DNA of 17,117 nt from NCBI GenBank assembly GCA_963923455.1, contig CAWULT010000100.1:1-17117 (forward strand). Direction: 5' to 3'. The stretch is from CAWULT01 sp963923455. Its GTDB lineage: Bacteria; Acidobacteriota; Vicinamibacteria; Vicinamibacterales; UBA2999. This document shows positions 1 through 6,281 of the stretch, piece after piece. A model generated the notes under the pieces. That model was not told the DNA's origin. It did not search any database and saw only the letters and a program-made list of their open reading frames with translations. A program made the translations under genes and the position numbers. Each line of letters starts with the position of its first letter. Positions within the stretch are counted from its first letter, which is position 1.

Positions 1-1
1 C

Positions 2-1048
2 GCGGCTCGCGCCGCAGCGGCCCGGCCCGGGGGTGGGCGGGAGCGGGCGGACACCTACACGGACCGCAGCCTGTACGACCGCTGCATCACGCGCGGCCTG
101 CCTGGGTCGATGATGCCGGCCAATTACGGCAATTCGTACCGGATCGTCCAGGGCCCGGGCGTCGTGGCCATCACGTACGAAATGGTGCACGAGACGCGCG
201 TGATTCCCATCGACGACCAGCCGCCCCTCGCGGCGACGATGCGCCAGTACATGGGCGTGGCCCGCGGACGGTGGGACGGCACGACGCTCGTCGTCGAGAC
301 GACCAACTTCCGGGACGAGCCCGCGTACCGGGGCTCGAACCCGGCCACCCTCCGGCTGATCGAGCGGTTCACGCCGGTGGCGGCCGACAAGCTCGATTGG
401 TCCGTCACGGTGAACGATCCCTCGACGTGGCCGCGCCCCTGGACCTTCGCCATGCCCCTGACGCGCAACGACAGCGAGGCGGTCTTCGAGTACGCCTGTC
501 ACGAGGGCAACCGGGCGATGGCGAACCTGCTCAGCGCGGCCCGGACGCTCGAGCGCGAGGGCGCACCGGCGCGAGCCTCGAGCGCGCCCGATGGCGGACG
601 CGCCGTGCCCCTGTCCGCCGCGGCACCGGCGATCGGGCCGGAGGTCGCCTCGCCGCTCGCGGGAACCTGGGTGCTGTCGGACGCGGGCGGGCGCGGCAAC
701 TTCGCCGGATTCGCGACCGCGCGGCGGCTGGTCATCCGGGAGTCGGCCTCGGCCGTCGTCGTCGAGACCGACACCGGCACCGAGGGTCTGGCGCAGTACA
801 CGACGTTCAGGCTCGACGGCTCCGCGACGGACGTCCCGGGTCCGCTCGGGTGGGAGACGAAGGCCACGGCGGCCCGCCGGGACGCCGCGCTGGACGTGCA
901 GATGCAGCGCACGATCGAGGGGCCCGATGGCCCGCTGCGCTTCGAGATTCGGGACGTGTACAGCGTGACGGACGCCGGCACGCTGACCCTCGAGCGGCGT
1001 CAGGGCAGCCAGACCAGGCGGATGGTCTACACCCGCGCGCCCCGCTGA
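2..1048 (+). CDS. Secreted-type protein of uncharacterised W-(E/D)-G family with lipocalin-like C-terminal domain, 5'-truncated
   Basis: The reading frame is open from the left edge, so the true start and any signal peptide lie outside the window. The first internal ATG, at 110, is not the start: the 36 codons before it include a family-like stretch, DRSLYDRC. Of 348 visible residues, about 20-170 form a domain shared with the genes at 3769-2954 and 6282-8069. It has a Cys at 28, a GRWDGTTLVVET core around residue 90, an IERF motif around 120, and a second Cys at about 166. Residues about 219-348 begin LAGTWVLS and look beta-rich, like a lipocalin-type barrel, although this is only an impression. 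No catalytic motif is visible and the function is unknown. It is convergent with the ankyrin gene. Confidence 0.75.
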   Translation, partial: AARAAAARPGGGRERADTYTDRSLYDRCITRGLPGSMMPANYGNSYRIVQGPGVVAITYEMVHETRVIPIDDQPPLAATMRQYMGVARGRWDGTTLVVETTNFRDEPAYRGSNPATLRLIERFTPVAADKLDWSVTVNDPSTWPRPWTFAMPLTRNDSEAVFEYACHEGNRAMANLLSAARTLEREGAPARASSAPDGGRAVPLSAAAPAIGPEVASPLAGTWVLSDAGGRGNFAGFATARRLVIRESASAVVVETDTGTEGLAQYTTFRLDGSATDVPGPLGWETKATAARRDAALDVQMQRTIEGPDGPLRFEIRDVYSVTDAGTLTLERRQGSQTRRMVYTRAPR

Positions 1049-1054
1049 GTCGCA

Positions 1055-1067
1055 GCCCGGCCCGGGC
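1055..1067. terminator. GC hairpin between convergent genes
   Basis: GCCCGG-C-CCGGGC is a perfect inverted repeat (realistically a 5-bp stem with a 3-nt loop). It lies in the 26-bp gap between the stop codons of the left-edge gene and the ankyrin gene. There is no T-tract on either side, so it may only assist termination. Confidence 0.4.
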
Positions 1068-1074
1068 GATCGCG

Positions 1075-2916
1075 CTACTTGAGCACCTCGGCCAGTAGCA
1101 CGTGCTTCAACCGCCGCGCCTGCGCCAGCGGGGTGCGGCCCTCGTCGTTCCTGATCGTGCGGTCCGCCCCGGCCGCCAGCAGCGCGCGCAGCGTCTCGGC
1201 GTCGCCCTGATCGATGGTCGCCGCGTACATCAGCGGTGTGTAGCCGTGGTCGTCCTGCGCGTCGATGTCGACGCCCGCCTTGGCCAGCACCGGGATCACC
1301 GACGCCCGGTTGGTGATGGTGGCCCAGTGCAGCAGGTTGATGCCCGACCGCTCCGTCCCACCGACGTCGGCGCCCGCGCCGACGAGCGCCTGCACGACGT
1401 CCGCGTGGCCGAACGTCACCGCCTCGGCGGCCGCGTCGGCCCGCGCCGGGGCCTTCCGATCGAGCAGCAGGCGTACGGTCTCGAGGTCGCCGGTCATGGC
1501 CGCGAAGACCAGGGGCGGCCGCCGCACGCGCACATCGGCGGGCGGCGCGGCATCAGCGCCCGCGTCGAGCAGCAGGCGGATCGCGGCGGCGGTCCCGGGC
1601 GCCGTGGCTGCGGCGGTCACCGCGTCGGCCCCGCTCTCCGCGCGCGTCCTCGCGTCGGCCCCGCGCGCCAGCAGCAGGCGCACCTTGTCTGCCTCCGGGG
1701 CCGCTGCCATCAGCACCGTGGTGCCGCCGGCGGTGGCGCTGTTCGGGGCGAGGCCGCGGTCGAGCAGGGCGGCGAGGTCGCCAGCCGTGCCGAACAGGGC
1801 CGTTCGGAGCCACGGGCTGTCAGCGCCCGATACGGTACCGGTCGAGGCCGTCGAACCGGCGGCGTTCGACGTTTCCGGTGCGGTCGGCCGCGCGGCCGGC
1901 GCGGCGCCCGCGGGCGACTCGGGCAGCGTCGAGAGCAGGCCCATCACCGCCCAGCAGCTGCCGGCGTACGAAATGAATTCGTCCGTGCCGTACGGGAACC
2001 CAGTCTTGAAGTAGGGAGGGCTGACCGTGGCCGGTGAGAGCATCCGCGTGCGCACGCGCCAGGTGCCGTTCCCGGCCTGCGTGCGAACGAGAAACGCCAC
2101 GCCGCGCGCGACGGGGCGTTCCGCCGCGCCGAGGCCCGCCAGCCGCAGCGCGTACACCGCCTGTCCGGTGGAGTAGGCGTCCGGCGCGTACTCCGGCGTT
2201 TGTCCCCAGCCGCCATCCGGGCGCTGCAGCGCGGTGAGGTCACGGCCCGCGGCCTGCACGTCGCCGGCCGGCGCGTCGGCCCAGACGAGGCCCATCAGGC
2301 GGAACGCCGCGTCCTCGGTCGAGTGCGGTGTCGTCGACGCCAGCCACCCACGTGCCCGGGCCGTCACGCGGTCGCGTTCGGCGGCCAGTTCGGCGGGGAG
2401 GTAGGCGCGAATGGCGCGGACGGCCGTCGCCGTGGCCGTGAACACGCTGCTCGAATGCGGAGGCCTGAAGTCGGACGTGATCCAGCGGCCGTCCGCACGC
2501 TGCCATTGCGCCATCCGCCGGGCGTGCACGCCGGTGACGACGTCCGGGGCCACGCCTGCCGCGTGCGCGGCGAGCAGCAGCAGACTGTCGTTCGGTGTCG
2601 GGTCGGACACCGACGTCCCCTGCACGGCGGCGTCGAGCGCGTCGGGCGCGCGCAGCTCCCGGAACGTCTTCGCCTCCACGGCGGCGAGCACGGAACGGTC
2701 GACGGCCAGGCCGCGGGCCTGGGCCAGGCGCAGGGTCAGGATCGGCAGCGCGTTGTGATGGCAGGACATGCACGCGCGCTGCTCGACGAACGTGGCCGCG
2801 CTCGTCTGGAGCAGCGGCAGCGCGCGCGCGATCGCCGCGCGGGCCGCGGCGGGGGACTGGGCCGTGGCCGTGGTGGACCCGGCGAGCAGGAGGAACAGGG
2901 CGACGGCGATGCGCAT
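1075..2916 (-). CDS. Secreted CXXCH / QW-repeat toroid / ankyrin-repeat protein
   Basis: This 613-residue exported protein is of unknown role. I chose the ATG at 2916 because MRIAVALFLLLAG...TATAQ is a clean signal peptide directly after it; a GTG at 2949 would add 11 residues before it. Residues 49-53 are CMSCH, a CXXCH motif of the kind that binds heme c. Residues about 55-335 look like an alpha/alpha toroid related to terpene cyclases and prenyltransferases. They carry three QX3GXW (QW) motifs at about 139-145, 231-237 and 280-286. I do not see the DXDD motif of squalene-hopene cyclase, so cyclase activity is doubtful. A Pro/Ala/Thr linker (about 333-365) leads to roughly seven ankyrin repeats, the last ones canonical (HGYTPLMYAA, EGRTPLAQA). 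The gene starts 37 bp after the stop of the 3769-2954 gene, probably in one operon. Confidence 0.82.
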   Translation of the reverse strand: MRIAVALFLLLAGSTTATAQSPAAARAAIARALPLLQTSAATFVEQRACMSCHHNALPILTLRLAQARGLAVDRSVLAAVEAKTFRELRAPDALDAAVQGTSVSDPTPNDSLLLLAAHAAGVAPDVVTGVHARRMAQWQRADGRWITSDFRPPHSSSVFTATATAVRAIRAYLPAELAAERDRVTARARGWLASTTPHSTEDAAFRLMGLVWADAPAGDVQAAGRDLTALQRPDGGWGQTPEYAPDAYSTGQAVYALRLAGLGAAERPVARGVAFLVRTQAGNGTWRVRTRMLSPATVSPPYFKTGFPYGTDEFISYAGSCWAVMGLLSTLPESPAGAAPAARPTAPETSNAAGSTASTGTVSGADSPWLRTALFGTAGDLAALLDRGLAPNSATAGGTTVLMAAAPEADKVRLLLARGADARTRAESGADAVTAAATAPGTAAAIRLLLDAGADAAPPADVRVRRPPLVFAAMTGDLETVRLLLDRKAPARADAAAEAVTFGHADVVQALVGAGADVGGTERSGINLLHWATITNRASVIPVLAKAGVDIDAQDDHGYTPLMYAATIDQGDAETLRALLAAGADRTIRNDEGRTPLAQARRLKHVLLAEVLK

Positions 2917-2953
2917 CGGGATGACCGTCGAGGGGAGCACGCGCTGCACCGGT

Positions 2954-3769
2954 CTACCGCGGAACGAATCGCTGGTTCTCGTTGCAGACGAACTCGATCA
3001 GCTGGCCGTCCGGATAGAGGCGCCAGTTGACGCGCACCGTGAACGGCCGCGTGTACGCCTTGGCGTCCTCGACGGTGACGTCGATCTCCATGCGTCCGAC
3101 GTTCACGCGGCGGAACCGCTCGGTGAGCTTCGTCGTGTTGCCGAACGGGCTGCCGTTGACGTCGAGCCAGCCGTCGTCACGGAAGCCCATCGACTCGACG
3201 ACCAGCGTGTCGCCCTCCCAGCGGCCGACGGAGTAGCCCTCCCACGTGGGATTCGCGTCGGCGGGCGGCAGCATGCGGCCGTCCGTGAAGATCTGCCGCA
3301 GCCCCTGATTGGCCTCGTACACGATGACCAGATCGTCCTTCGTGTGGACGATACGGCGCGGCTGCGAGTGGGTGTGGAGCTGCATGAACCCCAACGGCAG
3401 GCAGTTGGCGTCGGGGTTGTCCTTCGAGCTGCCGGCCATCCGCAGCTTCCGGAGCTCGGCGGCCCACGGCGTGAACGGCAGGCCGCCTGGTACGTTCATG
3501 CCGACGTCGACGAAGCTGGCGAGCGGCGGCGCGTCGCCGATGTTCGGCACCATCCGGCCGCCCAGACGGCCGCTCGGCGGCACGCGGCTCTCCCAGACAC
3601 CGGTGAAGTCGGGCTTGCCGTTCGGCAGGCGTGGGGCCGGGGCGGCCAGGTCGGGCCGGCCGTCGGCGGCGCGCGGCACGTCGGCGCGGACGAACGGAGG
3701 CCACTGGGCGGACAGCGATGCGGGGACGAGGCACAGGGCGGTGACCAGGGCGGCGGCCGCGAGTCTCAT
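2954..3769 (-). CDS. Secreted protein of the same uncharacterised W-(E/D)-G family (single domain)
   Basis: This 271-residue protein begins with a signal peptide that ends at ASLSAQ (residues 17-22). KPDFTGVWE near residue 52 opens the mature domain. The family signature follows: Cys123 in NCLPLGF, FTDGR at 161, GRWEGDTLVVE at 182-192, TERFRR at 216, DVTVED at 230 and Cys262 in FVCNENQ. The two cysteines have counterparts in the left-edge gene and in the 6282-8069 fusion, which suggests a disulfide in an extracytoplasmic protein. No enzyme motif is recognisable. It is the first gene of a two-gene unit with the ankyrin protein and is divergent from the VOC gene. The start at 3769 is the only one that gives an intact signal peptide. 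Confidence 0.85.
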   Translation of the reverse strand: MRLAAAALVTALCLVPASLSAQWPPFVRADVPRAADGRPDLAAPAPRLPNGKPDFTGVWESRVPPSGRLGGRMVPNIGDAPPLASFVDVGMNVPGGLPFTPWAAELRKLRMAGSSKDNPDANCLPLGFMQLHTHSQPRRIVHTKDDLVIVYEANQGLRQIFTDGRMLPPADANPTWEGYSVGRWEGDTLVVESMGFRDDGWLDVNGSPFGNTTKLTERFRRVNVGRMEIDVTVEDAKAYTRPFTVRVNWRLYPDGQLIEFVCNENQRFVPR

Positions 3770-3775
3770 GGGGCG

Positions 3776-3805
3776 ACTTTAGCGCACTGGCCGGCGCGGT
3801 GTAAT
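3776..3805 (-). promoter_or_regulatory. Putative promoter of the 3769-2954 / ankyrin unit
   Basis: On the minus strand ATTACA (3805-3800, -35-like, 4/6 match) is separated by 18 bp from TAAAGT (3781-3776, -10-like, 4/6). Six bases then precede the ATG at 3769, so transcription would start at or very near the ATG and no Shine-Dalgarno site would fit. It overlaps the opposing VOC promoter almost completely. Confidence 0.4.
3777..3805 (+). promoter_or_regulatory. Putative promoter of the VOC gene
   Basis: TGTAAT at 3800-3805 matches the -10 consensus at 5 of 6 positions and ends 10 bases before the ATG at 3816. The -35 region around 3777-3783 (CTTTAGC) is weak. The predicted leader is only a few bases long and lacks a Shine-Dalgarno sequence. 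Confidence 0.4.
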
Positions 3806-3815
3806 CTCCTGCCTC

Positions 3816-4697
3816 ATGACGCACCTCGTGACCCGCCTGTCCGTTGCCTCGCTCGTCGCCCTCTTCCTGCTGGCGCCCGCCTCACGTGTGTCGGCGCAGC
3901 TGCTCGCCGCCAAGGACGGCCCGATCGTCTACGGTCACCATCACCTGAACGTCGGCAGCGTCGAGGACGCGAAGAAGTTCTGGGTCGATGCCCTCGGCGG
4001 CGTCGTGGTGAAGGTCGGCGCCAACAACACCGAGGTGATCAAGTTCCCGAACGCGCTGGTCTTCATGCGGGCGCAGAAGCCGACGGCCGGCACCAAGGGC
4101 AGCACGATGGATCACGTCGCCTTCTCGGTGCGGAACCTGCGGCAGGTGGTCGACAGGCTGAAGGCCGGCGGGTTCCGGATGGTGACGTCCAGCGAGGCGC
4201 CCCCGAACGTTCCGGTCAAGGACGACATCGGCGTGCCTGCGGCCGGTCCGGTCACCGGCCTGGCCTACACGCTGAGCCAGGACGACGTGAAGGTGGAGCT
4301 GGTCGAGAACACGGCGCAGACGGCGCCGATCGTCTCGCACCACATCCACTTCTTCGGCGCGCAGAAGGAGATGCAGGCGTGGTACCGGCAGACCTTCGGC
4401 GCCGCGGAGGTCCCCTCGGCCAACCCGGCCGCCTTCATCAGCGCCGGGCTGCCGGGGCTGACGATGAATTTCGCGCCGTCGGCGACGCCGGTCGCCGGCA
4501 CGCAGGGGCGGGCGCTCGACCACATCGGGTTCGAGGTCAAGGGGCTCGAGGCCTTCGCCAAGGCGCTCGAGGCCAGGGGCGTCACGCTGGCCGTGCCCTA
4601 CCGTCAGGTGCCCGCCCTCGGCATCGCCATCGCCTTCTTCACCGATCCGTGGGGCACCTACATCGAGCTGACCGAGGGGCTCGACAAGGTCAACTGA
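3816..4697 (+). CDS. Secreted VOC-superfamily protein with two glyoxalase-type domains
   Basis: This 293-residue protein has a signal peptide ending ASRVSAQ (about residue 28), so it acts outside the cytoplasm. Two vicinal-oxygen-chelate modules follow. The first is about 38-165, with HHHLNV at 41-46, DHVAF at 99-103 and KVELVE at 159-164. The second is about 173-288, with HHIHFF at 175-180, DHIGF at 235-239 and TYIELTE at 281-287. In the superfamily, His and Glu at these places bind the metal of glyoxalases, extradiol dioxygenases and related enzymes; both modules keep candidate ligands. The substrate cannot be told from sequence. Export is unusual, since well-known VOC enzymes are cytoplasmic. 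It faces the SPFH gene and is divergent from the secreted W-(E/D)-G protein. Confidence 0.85.
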   Translation: MTHLVTRLSVASLVALFLLAPASRVSAQLLAAKDGPIVYGHHHLNVGSVEDAKKFWVDALGGVVVKVGANNTEVIKFPNALVFMRAQKPTAGTKGSTMDHVAFSVRNLRQVVDRLKAGGFRMVTSSEAPPNVPVKDDIGVPAAGPVTGLAYTLSQDDVKVELVENTAQTAPIVSHHIHFFGAQKEMQAWYRQTFGAAEVPSANPAAFISAGLPGLTMNFAPSATPVAGTQGRALDHIGFEVKGLEAFAKALEARGVTLAVPYRQVPALGIAIAFFTDPWGTYIELTEGLDKVN

Positions 4698-4739
4698 CGC
4701 GACACGCCCTCGAGCCGGAGCCGCCGGGACGTCCACGAC

Positions 4740-4779
4740 GCCGCCGCGCGGGCCCGTGCCCGCAGGCGGGTCCGGCGGC
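4740..4779. terminator. Compound GC hairpin between convergent VOC and SPFH genes
   Basis: The outer arms GCCGCCG (4740-4746) and CGGCGGC (4773-4779) are perfectly complementary over 7 bp. Inside lies CCCGC-AG-GCGGG (4759-4770). The structure fills the end of the 81-bp gap between the VOC stop and the SPFH stop and touches the SPFH stop codon. Without a T-tract it may work as a bidirectional terminator or only as an mRNA 3' end. Confidence 0.45.
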
Positions 4780-5714
4780 TAGCCCTTCGGCGGTGCCGCC
4801 GTGCCGAAGACGCGCATCGCCGACGCGATCATGCCGGCGACGTCGCTGACGTTGGCCGGCACGACGACGGCGTTGGTCTTCTGCGCGAGCTGCCCGAACT
4901 GCGCGACGTACTGTTCCGCCACCCGCAGCTGCACCGCCTCCATGCCCCCGGCGACGCCGATGGCCGCGGCCACCTCGCGCAGGCCGGCGGCCGTGGCCGT
5001 GGCGACCGCCCGGATGGCGGCGGCCTCGCCCTCGGCCTCGTTGATCTGCCGTTGGCGCTGGGCTTCGGACGCCTTGATCACCTGCTGCTTCTCGCCCTCG
5101 GCCGTGTTGATGGCGGCGTCGCGCTGGCCCTCGGACGTCAGGATGACGGCGCGCTTCTCGCGCTCGGCGCGCATCTGCTTTTCCATCGCGGCCAGCACGT
5201 CGGCCGGCGGCTCGATGTTCTTGATCTCGTAGCGCAGCACCTTCACGCCCCAGGCTTCGGAGGCCTTGTCGAGCTCGCCGACCACGGCGATGTTGATGGT
5301 GGACCGCTCCTCGAACGTGCGGTCGAGGTCGATCTTGCCGACCTCGCTGCGCAGCGTCGTCTGGGCCAGCTGCGAGATGGCGAACACGTAGTTCGAGATG
5401 CCGTACGAGGCCCGCTCGGGGTTCAGCACCTTCATGTACAGGATGCCGTCCACGCCGACCTGCACGTTGTCCCGCGTGATGCAGACCTGGGCGGGGATGT
5501 CCATCGCCTGTTCCTTCAGCGAATGCTGATAGCGGATGACGTCCACGAACGGCACCAGGATGTGGAACCCGGCGTTCAAGGTCGCGTGGTAGCGACCGAG
5601 GCGTTCGACGACGTACGCGCTCTGCTGCGGCACGACGACGGCCGTCTTGTACAGCACGAACAGGACGAACAGCGCGACGAGCACCAGGACGACGAGTGTG
5701 CCTTCCACGTTCAC
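4779..5714 (-). CDS. SPFH/Band 7 (stomatin/QmcA-like) membrane protein
   Basis: This 311-residue protein belongs to the stomatin/prohibitin/flotillin superfamily, whose bacterial members form oligomeric membrane scaffolds and often act with membrane proteases and NfeD proteins. Residues 6-22 are a single N-terminal membrane anchor. The SPFH domain covers about 24-180, with VVERLGRYH at 35-43, GFHILVPFVD at 49-58, LRSEVGKIDLD at 121-131 and EIKNIEPP at 163-170. A charged Ala/Glu/Lys-rich helix (about 175-235) fits the usual coiled coil. The start is GTG at 5714, one base after the NfeD TGA, so translation is probably coupled. The pairing matches E. coli YbbJ-QmcA. The length is normal for the family. 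Confidence 0.93.
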   Translation of the reverse strand: MNVEGTLVVLVLVALFVLFVLYKTAVVVPQQSAYVVERLGRYHATLNAGFHILVPFVDVIRYQHSLKEQAMDIPAQVCITRDNVQVGVDGILYMKVLNPERASYGISNYVFAISQLAQTTLRSEVGKIDLDRTFEERSTINIAVVGELDKASEAWGVKVLRYEIKNIEPPADVLAAMEKQMRAEREKRAVILTSEGQRDAAINTAEGEKQQVIKASEAQRQRQINEAEGEAAAIRAVATATAAGLREVAAAIGVAGGMEAVQLRVAEQYVAQFGQLAQKTNAVVVPANVSDVAGMIASAMRVFGTAAPPKG

Positions 5715-5715
5715 C

Positions 5716-6144
5716 TCATTCCGCGCGAAGGTTGAGCCGCAGTCCCTTGACGGCCACCACCCGGGCCCGCGCGCCGTCGGCGAGGGGGCTGTCGTCGAGG
5801 TTGTGAGCCTGCCATGTCGTGCCGCGCAGCTCCGCGCGGCCGTGCTCGCCGGGGCCGATCGCTCCCGTCACGATGGCGACCTCGCCGACGAGGGAGTCGA
5901 CGGGCCCATGGTCGCCGGCCTCCAGGCGCTTCAGCAGCGGCTGGCGGAACAGCCGGACGGCCACGATGGCGAGGGCGGTGAAGAGCAGCCACTGGAGCCA
6001 GGCGGGATCGCGAAGGCCGGCGAGGTCGAGCAGGCCCACGATGAGCGCGCTGACCCCGAAGAAGATCACGAAGAAGCCGCCCGGCGTCGCGAGTTCGATC
6101 GCGGCCAGCAGCACGCCGAGGATGATCCACAGCCACCAGGTCAT
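5716..6144 (-). CDS. NfeD-like membrane protein, partner of SPFH protein
   Basis: This 142-residue protein is the short NfeD/YbbJ type, without the ClpP-like protease domain of long NfeD proteins. Hydrophobic segments lie at about 3-18, 22-42 and 48-66, the first containing the family-like IELATPGGFF. The C-terminal part (about 84-142) is the OB-fold domain, with VGEVAIV at 86-92 and GRAELRGTTWQA at 102-113. NfeD OB domains are thought to bind SPFH partners. The stop lies one base before the SPFH start, a two-gene operon. The ATG at 6144 is preceded by a GGAGCGG ribosome site, which supports this start. Confidence 0.92.
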   Translation of the reverse strand: MTWWLWIILGVLLAAIELATPGGFFVIFFGVSALIVGLLDLAGLRDPAWLQWLLFTALAIVAVRLFRQPLLKRLEAGDHGPVDSLVGEVAIVTGAIGPGEHGRAELRGTTWQAHNLDDSPLADGARARVVAVKGLRLNLRAE

Positions 6145-6164
6145 GATCCGCTCCGGGTGCCCAG

Positions 6165-6193
6165 ATTGTGTCGCCTTCGCGCCCCGGGCGCAA
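6165..6193 (-). promoter_or_regulatory. Putative sigma70-like promoter of nfeD-SPFH operon
   Basis: On the minus strand TTGCGC (6193-6188) is spaced exactly 17 bp from CACAAT (6170-6165). The predicted start lies about 15 bp upstream of the NfeD ATG. Its -35 is 14 bp from the -35 of the divergent promoter. Confidence 0.45.
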
Positions 6194-6207
6194 ACGGCCG
6201 GCGCCGG

Positions 6208-6236
6208 TTGGCACGCCCGCCCCGACCCCGTATACT
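6208..6236 (+). promoter_or_regulatory. Strong sigma70-like promoter of the MBL fusion gene
   Basis: TTGGCA (6208-6213, 5/6) and TATACT (6231-6236, 5/6) are separated by exactly 17 bp. Transcription should begin near 6243 and give a leader of about 39 nt that carries the ribosome site at 6271-6276. Confidence 0.75.
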
Positions 6237-6270
6237 GGCGCCCGCATTCGGGGGGCTCCTCATCCCTCGC

Positions 6271-6276
6271 GAGGTG
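6271..6276 (+). promoter_or_regulatory. Ribosome binding site that decides the MBL fusion start
   Basis: GAGGTG lies 5 nt before the ATG at 6282. It rules out the in-frame upstream start at 6168, which also lies before the promoter. Confidence 0.65.
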
Positions 6277-6281
6277 GGACG

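Noticed and set aside
1075..2916. Annotation as squalene-hopene cyclase
   Set aside because: QW motifs are present, but no DXDD catalytic motif is visible, the toroid is short, and the protein carries an export signal and CXXCH.
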